From contig JAOULX010000003.1 in assembly GCA_029881795.1 (NCBI GenBank), forward strand, positions 124,001 through 188,000: a stretch of DNA of 64,000 bases. The letters are read 5' to 3'. Numbering within the stretch: the first letter of the stretch is position 1; the number at the start of each line of letters is the position of its first letter. Shown here in pieces: positions 10,063 to 17,755 of this stretch. The stretch comes from Gammaproteobacteria bacterium. Lineage in GTDB: Bacteria > Pseudomonadota > Gammaproteobacteria > SZUA-229. Position numbers and translations under genes: made by a program. The notes under the pieces are model-generated. The model did no database searches. It was not told where the DNA came from and saw nothing but the letters and a program-made list of their open reading frames with translations.

Positions 10063-10093
10063 AATCCATGTCCGTTAAATGGGGTACAGGTCA
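10063..10093. repeat. IS3 terminal inverted repeat, right end
   Basis: It ends GGGGTACAGGTCA at 10093 and pairs with 8879-8909. The A+T-rich stretch just outside it shows no integrase sequence, so the missing N-terminal part of the integrase does not continue on this side. Confidence 0.85.
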
Positions 10094-10246
10094 TTTTCTT
10101 AAAATTAAATTTGCGATTATCACATTTATACACAACACTATTACGTTTGATATAGATCATCATTCATTCTAAAACATCTTCAAATACATTCATTTATAAA
10201 TCCGGCTGTACGATAATAAACGTAGCCAACATTAAGGAGTAATGAA

Positions 10247-10750
10247 ATGACTCCCAGACATGTAATTATCAAGCAACGCATACAAGCTCAGGGGTTTTGT
10301 GGGCTAGATGATAAAACTTACCAGCAGCTGAATTATCCTTTGAGACTTTCTCCCGCCATTTGCATGTTGTGGGCAGCACTAGGAACCTACCTCAGCTCAC
10401 CACTTATTTTATGGTTACTCGTTCCATTCGCCGCCTTGGGCGCTATACTCCCCGGACACCCTTTTGATACTTTATACAACTATGGTTTACGAAAAATTTC
10501 TAACACACCAAGAATACCGACCTATCCCGCGCGTCGCCGCTTTGCCTGTGTAATGGCCACGGTAATGATAATAATTGCAGCATGGGGTTTTCAGGCAGGC
10601 TATCCACTGCTTGGGCAAATAATGGGCTGGTCTCTGGTAGCAGCCGCTTTCGTGAATGTAAGCACCGGATTTTGTGTGCCTTCATTTATTGCTCGCTTAA
10701 TTATCGGAAAAAGCAAATGCGTTACTGCGATTAATCCACAAAACTTTTAA
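10247..10750 (+). CDS. DUF4395-family integral membrane protein
   Basis: A 167-residue membrane protein that I assign to DUF4395 by the N-terminal YPLRLSPAICMLWAALGTYL, the GHPFDTLYNYGLR loop and the FCVPSFIARLI end. Two hydrophobic pairs are seen (about residues 36-70 and 100-145). Family function is unknown; members often sit beside thioredoxin-like or sulfur-handling genes. The start is strong (AAGGAG seven bases before ATG). It stands 245 bases before the TonB receptor gene in the same direction and may belong to the same accessory block. Confidence 0.7.
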   Translation: MTPRHVIIKQRIQAQGFCGLDDKTYQQLNYPLRLSPAICMLWAALGTYLSSPLILWLLVPFAALGAILPGHPFDTLYNYGLRKISNTPRIPTYPARRRFACVMATVMIIIAAWGFQAGYPLLGQIMGWSLVAAAFVNVSTGFCVPSFIARLIIGKSKCVTAINPQNF

Positions 10751-10782
10751 ACGCATTTGAAAGACATACCTGGATAGTAACT

Positions 10783-10798
10783 TTTCTAGAACTAGAAA
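10783..10798. promoter_or_regulatory. Palindrome 1 upstream of the TonB-dependent receptor
   Basis: TTTCTAGAACTAGAAA: perfect 7-base arms around AA. It lies 198 bases before the receptor start and 32 bases after the DUF4395 stop. It could be an operator; it lacks the GATAAT pattern of Fur boxes, so the regulator is unknown. Confidence 0.35.
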
Positions 10799-10834
10799 TA
10801 TCTTCAAATCTTACTACAAGCTACAGCACTCTGT

Positions 10835-10851
10835 TTAGAATAGTATTCTAA
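10835..10851. promoter_or_regulatory. Palindrome 2 upstream of the TonB-dependent receptor
   Basis: TTAGAATAGTATTCTAA: perfect 8-base arms around a central G, centred 153 bases before the receptor start codon and 52 bases after palindrome 1. It is a plausible binding site for a dimeric regulator of the transport operon. Confidence 0.4.
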
Positions 10852-10995
10852 CCTTTCTAACCCTCTCACACATTCCGTTACAGCTGCGACAACTTGTCAC
10901 GCGTCAATCTGTCACTTCTGCCTTCTACTGTATTCATTTAAAGTTTCACTGCACCATCACAGACTTCTTTAAAAATCTATTTCGGGGATCTTCCA

Positions 10996-13278
10996 TTGTC
11001 ACATACACATAAACCACTATCGCTTGCTGTGCTGCTGGCTCTTTATGCCGTACCCACTCTGTCTGTTGCTGCCGATACGGCTGCAGCACCATCGCCAGAA
11101 ATGGACGAGCTTGTTGTCTGGGGTGAGCAAAAACAAAGTGCTCAGGCGGGTTACACAAGCCCGGTCAGCACACTGAAGCAAGAAGATTTAAAAAACATCA
11201 ATATGGCGACAACTGAAGATGCGGTGAAATATGAGCCCAGCATTGTAATTCGGCGACGCTTTATCGGCGACTCTAACGGTACGCTTGGGCTACGTGGCTC
11301 CAATATGTTTCAGACCTCACGTTCAATGGTTTTCGCCGACGGGGTGCCTTTACATTACTTACTGCAGTCACGCTGGAATGGTGCGCCACGCTGGACCATG
11401 GTTTCATCCAGTGAAATTGCACAGGTTGATGTTGTCTACGGGCCCTTCTCTGCTGAGTACGGCGGTAATGCCATGGGTGGTGTGGTACTGATTGAAACTA
11501 ACATCCCACAGAAGCAGGAATTTCATTTTGATGGCATGTTGTTCTCTCAAAACTTTGCTGACTATGGATTTGATGACCGTGTTTCTGGTTATAAAGGGTT
11601 TATGTCTTATGGCAACAAAGTTGGTGACCTGAGCCTTTACATGTCTTATAACCATCTCGACAATGAGTCTCAACCACAAACATTTAGAGACAGCTCACTT
11701 GGCGGTACCCCGACAGCTACTGCCAGCGGTGGTATTCTTGGTAACGACTCACGCGGTAATGAAAAAATGTTTTACGGCGACACGGGCGTTGTTGATACCA
11801 TCACCGATAACTACAAAATAAAACTCGGTTATGACTTTAATAACTGGTCTGCTTTAGTAAATCTGGCTTATGAGGATCGAAATTCTGAAAATACCGGTAA
11901 CTCCTATGTACAAGACAGTTCAGGTAATACGTTGTGGAGCGGGACGGTTGATCAGAATGGCGATGTGTTTACGATCAATAGCAGCAGAATCGGCGCCAGT
12001 GAAAAAGAACGTAACAGCTTAAATGTAGGGCTACGCCTTAAAGGCGATCTGAGTGACTCAACGCAAATGGAAGTCAACCTGAGTTCATTTGATGTTTCAA
12101 AGGATGAAACTCGTAGCTCATCAGTCAATCCAAACGACCCTACTTTTAGCGGTGCCGGAAAAATAACAGATTTCGGTGATACCGGCTGGCAAACGGCTGA
12201 AGCTAAGTGGGTATTCGATGATATCGGTGTAGATGGTTTGAATCTGATTGCCGGTATTCGACATGAAGCCTACAAACTTAACATTAATGTTTATGACTCC
12301 AGTAATTATGCATTGGGCACTAAAGATGCATTAACCGATAGCAGTGGCGGTGAGTCTAGCCTTGCAGCTGCCTTTAGCCAGTTTAACTGGGAACTTAATG
12401 AGCGCTGGGATAGCTCTTTTGGGCTGCGTTATGAAGCCTGGGAAAGCGATAATGGCTACTACGATCAGGACAGCAGCACGCTAACCGATCTGGCCTACAC
12501 ACCGGCGCGCTCGGAGCAACAAATCTCACCTAAATTTTCACTCGGTCATAAACCGGCTGATGACTGGATCGTGCGCTACTCACTGGCAAGGGCATACCGC
12601 TTCCCTATTGTTGAGGAACTTTATAGTCAGTACGAAGCCTATGCCTCACAAAGTCTGGCTAATCCTGCTCTGAAACCAGAAAACGGTTTACACCACAATA
12701 TCATGTTTGAGCATGCTCTCAATGATGGCTACCTGCGCGTTAATCTGTACAAAGAAAACATCAAAGATGTGATCGAGTCACAAACCGATACCAGTGGCCC
12801 TGTCGATGTAAGAACATTTGTTCCTGTGGATGAAGTACAAACCAGCGGCCTTGAGTTTATTGCCAATCTCAGAAAAGTTCTGATCCAAGACCTGGATATT
12901 CGTTTTAATGTAGCTTATACCGATTCAGAGATTATCAGTAATGCCGCTGACCCTTCTATTGTCGGTAACCGTTTTCCGCGCATGCCTGAATGGCGTAGCA
13001 ACCTGCTGGCCAGCTATCATATTTCCCCTGTATGGGATCTGAGCGGTAGCCTGCAGTATGCCAGCGACAGTTTTGGTCGGCTCGATAACAGCGATGAAGA
13101 AGATAATGTTTATGGCGCACAGGACAGCTACACACGCCTGGGTATGAAGACCACTTATCGTATGGATACAAAATCAAGCGTATCCTTTGGTATCGATAAC
13201 CTCACCGATGAAGTTGCCTACGTAGCTCACCCCTGGCCGGGTCGCACAATTTACGTAACTGCATCTTTTGATATGTAA
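10996..13278 (+). CDS. TonB-dependent outer-membrane receptor
   Basis: A 760-residue gated outer-membrane channel for a scarce ligand, powered by TonB-ExbBD. It has a signal peptide to about residue 26 (LSVAAD), a TonB box DELVVWG at about 37-43, and a plug domain (TTEDAVKYEPSI, LRGSNMFQTSR, YGPFSAEYGGNAMGGVV). A long beta-barrel follows to the end SFGIDNLTDEVAYVAHPW. The start is TTG at 10996 with GGGGA upstream. It is followed directly by its own tonB-exbB-exbD. The ligand is not shown by sequence; the Csp-like gene at the cluster end suggests copper, as inference only. Confidence 0.92.
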   Translation: MSHTHKPLSLAVLLALYAVPTLSVAADTAAAPSPEMDELVVWGEQKQSAQAGYTSPVSTLKQEDLKNINMATTEDAVKYEPSIVIRRRFIGDSNGTLGLRGSNMFQTSRSMVFADGVPLHYLLQSRWNGAPRWTMVSSSEIAQVDVVYGPFSAEYGGNAMGGVVLIETNIPQKQEFHFDGMLFSQNFADYGFDDRVSGYKGFMSYGNKVGDLSLYMSYNHLDNESQPQTFRDSSLGGTPTATASGGILGNDSRGNEKMFYGDTGVVDTITDNYKIKLGYDFNNWSALVNLAYEDRNSENTGNSYVQDSSGNTLWSGTVDQNGDVFTINSSRIGASEKERNSLNVGLRLKGDLSDSTQMEVNLSSFDVSKDETRSSSVNPNDPTFSGAGKITDFGDTGWQTAEAKWVFDDIGVDGLNLIAGIRHEAYKLNINVYDSSNYALGTKDALTDSSGGESSLAAAFSQFNWELNERWDSSFGLRYEAWESDNGYYDQDSSTLTDLAYTPARSEQQISPKFSLGHKPADDWIVRYSLARAYRFPIVEELYSQYEAYASQSLANPALKPENGLHHNIMFEHALNDGYLRVNLYKENIKDVIESQTDTSGPVDVRTFVPVDEVQTSGLEFIANLRKVLIQDLDIRFNVAYTDSEIISNAADPSIVGNRFPRMPEWRSNLLASYHISPVWDLSGSLQYASDSFGRLDNSDEEDNVYGAQDSYTRLGMKTTYRMDTKSSVSFGIDNLTDEVAYVAHPWPGRTIYVTASFDM

Positions 13279-13309
13279 GCCTGCTTTCGCGACAAGCTAT
13301 CTATCACCG

Positions 13310-14032
13310 ATGCAAAGCAGCGTAACAACAATAGCGGTCAACAACACGGCGTACTCCCAACACACACACAGTGCTGGGACAACGCAGTGTGTTAGCAAAA
13401 AGCCTGATGATAAAACGCAGCCTCAGTCACTACTGCTAAAGCTGCCCGCAACCCTCATAGCGCCGTTGCTGGTGATAAGTCTGCATGCTGCGCTGTTGAT
13501 GATTATGTTGCATACCACAACTGCACAACAAACAACATCAGTCAGCCCGGCGATTACCGGTGTGCTGATTGAAATGCCGTCAAACCAGCCCACTAAAGCC
13601 AAAAGAGAAAAGCTGCCCCCAGCCAAATCTACAGCTGTCACAAAAAAAACAATTACATTAGCACCAGTTCAAAAGCAGCCACCGATAATACAAGTTCAGG
13701 AGTCTAACGACACTATTGTAGATAAAGTCGTACAACAGCAGGCATCGATTGTTTCACCTCGTGTCGATGCAACACGACAAAGCAACCCGGCGCCGCTTTA
13801 TCCGCGTGCGTCCTTACGCCGTCAAGAACAAGGCAAGGTAATTCTGGAAGTACTGATTGAGCTTGATGGCTCTGTTAGCGAAGCCCGCATAAAACAAAGC
13901 AGCGGTTTTAAACGACTGGATCGCTCTGCGCTGAAAGCCGTTAAACGCTGGCGCTATATACCCGCACAACAATCCGGCAATGCGATTAAATACTGGTATC
14001 AGCAAGCCATTGTCTTTTCACTACGACAATAA
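13310..14032 (+). CDS. tonB: TonB-family energy-transducing protein
   Basis: TonB, 240 residues from the ATG chosen here. A hydrophobic anchor (LIAPLLVISLHAALLMIML) comes after an unusually long cytoplasmic lead of about 45 residues. A Pro/Lys/Gln-rich periplasmic linker follows, and then the C-terminal TonB domain (NPAPLYPRASLRRQEQGKVILEV ... SALKAVKRWRYIPAQ), which contacts the receptor's TonB box. An earlier TTG at 13268 overlaps the receptor stop and cannot be ruled out; no clear ribosome binding site precedes either start. It probably serves the adjacent receptor. Confidence 0.88.
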   Translation: MQSSVTTIAVNNTAYSQHTHSAGTTQCVSKKPDDKTQPQSLLLKLPATLIAPLLVISLHAALLMIMLHTTTAQQTTSVSPAITGVLIEMPSNQPTKAKREKLPPAKSTAVTKKTITLAPVQKQPPIIQVQESNDTIVDKVVQQQASIVSPRVDATRQSNPAPLYPRASLRRQEQGKVILEVLIELDGSVSEARIKQSSGFKRLDRSALKAVKRWRYIPAQQSGNAIKYWYQQAIVFSLRQ

Positions 14033-14064
14033 ATTACAAATTTCTTAAACAAAGGAGCACAACA

Positions 14065-14808
14065 ATGCAAGATAATCCCTATGGTATAGAGGCGCTGTGG
14101 CTACAGGGAGATGGTGTGATAAAAAGTGTTGCCCTGATCTTGCTGATTATGTCGATTACTTCATGGACAATCATTCTGCTACGAGCTTGGCGTTTATGGC
14201 AGATGCGACAGTGTCGACAAAAACTGATGGCGTTCTGGCAGACAACAAGTTTTATAGAAGCATTTCATCAGCTTTACCCCAGTGATCAGACCAATCCATT
14301 TCGCCATCTGGCTGCAGAAGGTAAGACTGCAATAGAACATCATCAACAGCACTATGACAAATTACAAGATAATATGCCGATGACGGAATGGTTGAATTTA
14401 ACTCTGCGCGGCTCGATTGACGAAAGCACAGAAAACCTGCAGCGCGGCTTATCGATACTCGCATCTGTTGGCGCAACGGCACCGTTTATAGGTTTGTTTG
14501 GAACAGTATGGGGCATTTATCATGCACTGGTTAGTATCGGCGTTTCTGGTCAGGCCAGTATCGATAAAGTCGCCGGCCCGGTTGGTGAGGCACTGATCAT
14601 GACGGCACTGGGTTTAGCGGTCGCAATTCCAGCGGTGCTCGGTTATAACGCACTGGTTCGTGGTAATAAACGAATCCTCAGGCAACTAAATCAGTTTGCC
14701 CAACAGCTGCACGTGTATTTTTTGACAGGTGCACCTCCTGTTCAACCGGCATCAAGTAAAATACATTCGCTCAATGCAAAAAAGGTAGTGACTGATCATG
14801 CTATTTAA
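14065..14808 (+). CDS. exbB: ExbB-type proton channel protein (MotA/TolQ/ExbB family)
   Basis: ExbB, 247 residues, part of the inner-membrane motor that powers TonB with the proton gradient. It has three membrane segments: about 21-38 (SVALILLIMSITSWTIILL), and two in the C-terminal half (ILASVGATAPFIGLFGTVWGIYHAL and EALIMTALGLAVAIPAVLGYNAL). The latter two hold the family motif. The ribosome binding site AAGGAG precedes the ATG. It overlaps exbD by 11 bases. Confidence 0.93.
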   Translation: MQDNPYGIEALWLQGDGVIKSVALILLIMSITSWTIILLRAWRLWQMRQCRQKLMAFWQTTSFIEAFHQLYPSDQTNPFRHLAAEGKTAIEHHQQHYDKLQDNMPMTEWLNLTLRGSIDESTENLQRGLSILASVGATAPFIGLFGTVWGIYHALVSIGVSGQASIDKVAGPVGEALIMTALGLAVAIPAVLGYNALVRGNKRILRQLNQFAQQLHVYFLTGAPPVQPASSKIHSLNAKKVVTDHAI

Positions 14809-15223
14809 TAATTCCCAGGAAGATAACGATGAAGTCATGAGTGAAATCAATATGACGCCTTTGGTTGATGTGATGCTGGTATTATTAATTATTTTTATCA
14901 TCGCAATGCCGCTGTTAAATCATGCCATCACAATTGATTTACCCAAAGAAGACAATCAGGTGAGCAAATTAACGCCTGAAACCATTATCTTATCCGTTAA
15001 TAAAAATGGAAAAGTGTACTGGAATAAACAACTTATTTCAGCAGCATCATTACAACAACAATTAAAGACAGCGGCAGATCATAAACCACAACCACAAATT
15101 CATTTACGCGGCGACCGCCATGTTGACTATGAATATGTGGTCAAGGTAATGACGGCTGTTCGTCATGCTGGCATTCAGAAACTCGGGTTTATCACTGAGC
15201 CCTTAGCAAACTATAAAAATTGA
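14798..15223 (+). CDS. exbD: ExbD-type biopolymer transport protein
   Basis: ExbD, 141 residues, the proton-translocating partner of ExbB. It has a cytoplasmic start with the family motif EINMTPLVDVMLVLLIIFII; the conserved membrane Asp is in PLVDVML. A periplasmic domain follows (LRGDRHVDYEYVVKVMTAVRHAG). Its reading frame overlaps exbB, consistent with translational coupling, and it is followed closely by the beta-propeller gene. Confidence 0.93.
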   Translation: MLFNNSQEDNDEVMSEINMTPLVDVMLVLLIIFIIAMPLLNHAITIDLPKEDNQVSKLTPETIILSVNKNGKVYWNKQLISAASLQQQLKTAADHKPQPQIHLRGDRHVDYEYVVKVMTAVRHAGIQKLGFITEPLANYKN

Positions 15224-15237
15224 ATAACAAGACGACT

Positions 15238-16494
15238 ATGATAAAACAAAAAACATTATCTCGAACCCTCGGTTTTTTAATTAGCAGCCTTGTGCTGTTC
15301 GCACCGTTTATAACGCACAGTGCTGAGCATAAACATAATAAATCTTCTGCTGCAATATCAGCTGCGTGTAACAAAGCGGACAGTCTGGCCTCATTAAAAT
15401 GTAGCCGGGGGCCTAGCGCCGTGTTTGATACTAATGGTCGCTTGTGGCTGGCATGGGCGTTTGGCGGTCACGTCTATGTTAATTTTTCTGATGATAAGGG
15501 TAACAGCTACAGTCCGCCTGTTATCGTCAATAAAACACCCGAGCCGATTGCTGCCAAGGCTGAAAGTCCAGTTAAAATTGCTCTCGACGAAGAGGGTAAT
15601 ATCTTTGTCAGCTGGACCATGAAGCTGGCTAAGCGTTTTAGTGGGCATATTCGTTTTAGTCGATCGACTGATAATGGTGTAAACTTTTCCTCACCGATAA
15701 CAGTGAATGATCACCTTGAGATTACCAGTCACCGTTTTCAGTCGATGGCACTGAATGATCGTGGTGAAATTTTTATCGCCTGGCTCGATAAGCGCGACTT
15801 ACTGGCTGCAAAAAAGACCGGTAATCCTTATACAGGTGCCGCCGTTTACTACACTTACTCTGATAACCAGGGCAAGTCGTTTCAGCCCAATATAAAAATT
15901 GCAGACAGTAGTTGCGAGTGTTGTCGCACAGCAATGGCTATCGACAAGGATGGCATGCCGGTTATTCTCTGGCGACATATCTTCGATAAAAACACACGCG
16001 ACCATGCGCTGGTAAAACTCACGGATAAATCGCTTGTCGGCAAAGTACGTCGCGCCAGCTTTGACAACTGGCAGGTTGATGGTTGCCCGCATCATGGACC
16101 GGACATCTCTGTCGGTGATGACGGCATTTATCATTTAACCTGGTTCAACAACGCGCCAGAGCGTCATGGCCTGTTTTATGCCAATAGTGATGATCAGGGA
16201 AAAACTTTTTCACATCTAATCAGTGTCGGTAATTACAATGCAAGAGCCAGTCACCCACAGGTTTTGAGCAGCGCCAATCACGTGTATTTATTATGGAAAG
16301 AATTTGACGGCAAACAATCCCAGCTGATAAGCATGCACACAATTGATAATGGTAAACACTGGTCTGCGCCCAAAGCGCTTATACAAAGCAACTCTGCAAA
16401 CGAGCATCCCCTGCTACTTCAATATAATAGTCAGGTTTACGCAGCCTGGCACCGACGCGGTGAAGACTACCGGTTGATTGCTCTGGATAACTAA
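15238..16494 (+). CDS. Secreted BNR/sialidase-like beta-propeller with CECC motif
   Basis: A 418-residue exported protein. After a signal peptide (LISSLVLFAPFITHSAEH) it has at least five Asp-box repeats of the BNR type (SDDKGNSY, STDNGVNF, SDNQGKSF, SDDQGKTF, TIDNGKHW), which indicates a six-bladed propeller fold. It is usually annotated as exo-alpha-sialidase, but I see no support for sialidase activity. A CECC cluster (Cys 226, 228, 229) and a GCPHHGPD motif (Cys 283, His 285-286) would suit metal binding or heme/disulfide chemistry. ATG at 15238 is preferred to TTG at 15220. Position between exbD and a thioredoxin gene suggests a role in handling the imported ligand. Confidence 0.75.
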   Translation: MIKQKTLSRTLGFLISSLVLFAPFITHSAEHKHNKSSAAISAACNKADSLASLKCSRGPSAVFDTNGRLWLAWAFGGHVYVNFSDDKGNSYSPPVIVNKTPEPIAAKAESPVKIALDEEGNIFVSWTMKLAKRFSGHIRFSRSTDNGVNFSSPITVNDHLEITSHRFQSMALNDRGEIFIAWLDKRDLLAAKKTGNPYTGAAVYYTYSDNQGKSFQPNIKIADSSCECCRTAMAIDKDGMPVILWRHIFDKNTRDHALVKLTDKSLVGKVRRASFDNWQVDGCPHHGPDISVGDDGIYHLTWFNNAPERHGLFYANSDDQGKTFSHLISVGNYNARASHPQVLSSANHVYLLWKEFDGKQSQLISMHTIDNGKHWSAPKALIQSNSANEHPLLLQYNSQVYAAWHRRGEDYRLIALDN

Positions 16495-16496
16495 TC

Positions 16497-16955
16497 ATGA
16501 AATATCTTTTAGCGATATACCTGCTCTTTACCGTATCGCACAATGTGGCAGCTGACACGGCAATTAAACTCTTCCACGCTGATCATTTTCAACAGATCCT
16601 CGCTCAGTATTCAAAACAAGCTTTTGTACTGGTGTTATGGTCGCTGGACTGTCCGCCCTGTTACAAAGAACTGGCATTACTGGGCCGGGAACGAAAGCAG
16701 CATTCATATAATCTTGTACTCATCTCCACCGATGGTGCCGAAAGCATTGATGAGGTGGCTGCCGTATTAAAAAATAACGGTCTGCAGGGGGCTGATAACT
16801 GGCTGTTTAGCGAACTCGGTTCTGCCCCATTACGCTATCAGATCGACCCCTTATGGTATGGTGAATTACCGCGCAGCTACCTCTATACTAGCGATCACCA
16901 GCGAACAGCAATTTCAGGCGTATTAACGTCAACACAGCTGTCAAGTTACAAATAG
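16497..16955 (+). CDS. Exported thioredoxin-like protein
   Basis: A 152-residue thioredoxin-fold protein with a signal peptide (LLAIYLLFTVSHNVAAD) and a CPPC redox motif in LWSLDCPPCYKEL (about residues 54-57), so it acts in the periplasm. The TlpA-like pattern (a redox centre early in the fold, then LVLISTDGAESIDEVAAVL) is clear, and the usual cis-Pro loop is ELPRSYLY. It starts two bases after the propeller gene stop, so the two are surely co-transcribed. It may keep the propeller's CECC cysteines, or a copper site, reduced; that is inference. Confidence 0.85.
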   Translation: MKYLLAIYLLFTVSHNVAADTAIKLFHADHFQQILAQYSKQAFVLVLWSLDCPPCYKELALLGRERKQHSYNLVLISTDGAESIDEVAAVLKNNGLQGADNWLFSELGSAPLRYQIDPLWYGELPRSYLYTSDHQRTAISGVLTSTQLSSYK

Positions 16956-17069
16956 TGAAACTCAATCAGACTTAATCTGACCGCGCATATCTCCTTGGTA
17001 TCACCGCAGATGAAAAAGTAGCAGCTCTGCTGCGATTAGTGACACAATTAAAAATCTGATTGCAGAGAG

Positions 17070-17225
17070 ATGACACCTGAAGTTTTCGAAGTGCTGGCTG
17101 AAAAGATCAGGCGCTTATTCCCCATGTCTACATACAGGTTGAAGCGGCCAATTTTCGTTAACGGATCAGTGCTCTGCTATCAACAAATCTTTGTACTATG
17201 CTTTACCCTTCACTACTATCAATAA
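17070..17225 (+). CDS. Small open reading frame of unknown meaning (51 codons)
   Basis: It starts at ATG 17070 (MTPEVFEVLAEKIRRLFP) after GCAGAGAG and ends at 17225. It has no family resemblance that I recognise. It could be a decayed fragment in a gap between the thioredoxin and Csp-like genes. Coding status is doubtful. Confidence 0.15.
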   Translation: MTPEVFEVLAEKIRRLFPMSTYRLKRPIFVNGSVLCYQQIFVLCFTLHYYQ

Positions 17226-17239
17226 TGGAACTTCAGACT

Positions 17240-17506
17240 ATGACAACAGAAAACAAATCTCAGCAGCCTGACAATAACAGCCGCCGACATCTGCTGCTTG
17301 GTGCCGCAGCAGCAGCCACTACACTGGCAGCAGGCCAGTCATTTGCAACCAGCGCTCATCAGCATCATCACAGCCAGATCAATACTAGTCTGGTTGACTC
17401 GGCTCTCGATTGTTTAAAAAAAGGCCAAGCCTGCAATGACCATTGCATCGAACTGGTTAAACAAGGCGATACCTCTATCGCCGATTGCATGGAGCAAAAT
17501 AAATAA
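17240..17506 (+). CDS. Truncated Tat-exported Csp-type copper-storage protein (DUF326)
   Basis: An 88-residue protein. A twin-arginine signal (SRRHLLLGAAAAATTLAAG) is followed by a His-rich stretch (HQHHH) and the first part of a Csp/DUF326 four-helix bundle (LDCLKKGQACNDHCIELVKQGDTSIADC). Csp proteins bind many Cu(I) ions with Cys lining the bundle, and exported Csp1 was described in methanotrophs. Here the frame stops just after the second helix begins. The stop lies in the first copy of a 17-bp minisatellite, so about half the domain is missing. ATG 17240 is preferred; ATG 17198 and 17225 are in the same frame. It is likely a broken gene. Confidence 0.7.
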   Translation: MTTENKSQQPDNNSRRHLLLGAAAAATTLAAGQSFATSAHQHHHSQINTSLVDSALDCLKKGQACNDHCIELVKQGDTSIADCMEQNK

Positions 17507-17580
17507 GACACCAAAATAAATAAGACACCAAAATAAATAAGACACCAAAATAAATAAGACACCAAAATAAATAAGACACC
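17496..17580. repeat. Perfect 17-bp tandem repeat, five copies
   Basis: The unit AAAATAAATAAGACACC is repeated exactly five times without a mismatch (17496, 17513, 17530, 17547, 17564). The first copy supplies the last codons and stop of the truncated Csp gene. Perfect identity indicates a recent expansion, and copy number is likely to vary between strains. Confidence 0.97.
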
Positions 17581-17755
17581 CACACTAATAAAAGGATAAC
17601 AAAAAATCCCTTTATTCAAGTTCAAAGTTTTTTTATAACTTACGAAATTTTAAAAATTAAGGTGCCTGCGGTCTTTTTACGTGAATGCCCTAATTACAGG
17701 CGAGTGCAGCTATCGGTGTTTACCGAATACAGGAAGGGGGGTTGTTGTGTTAGTG

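Larger units (their letters stand above)
8879..10093 (-). mobile_element. IS3-family insertion sequence, 1215 bp, apparently intact
   Basis: The element is bounded by imperfect 31-bp terminal inverted repeats with TG...CA ends. It carries the two overlapping transposase frames orfA and orfB joined by an A6G slippery site, the classical IS3 layout. The three bases outside each end differ (AAG on the left, TTT on the right), so no target-site duplication is visible. That suggests a later deletion or recombination between copies. The left end cuts the integron-integrase remnant. Confidence 0.92.
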
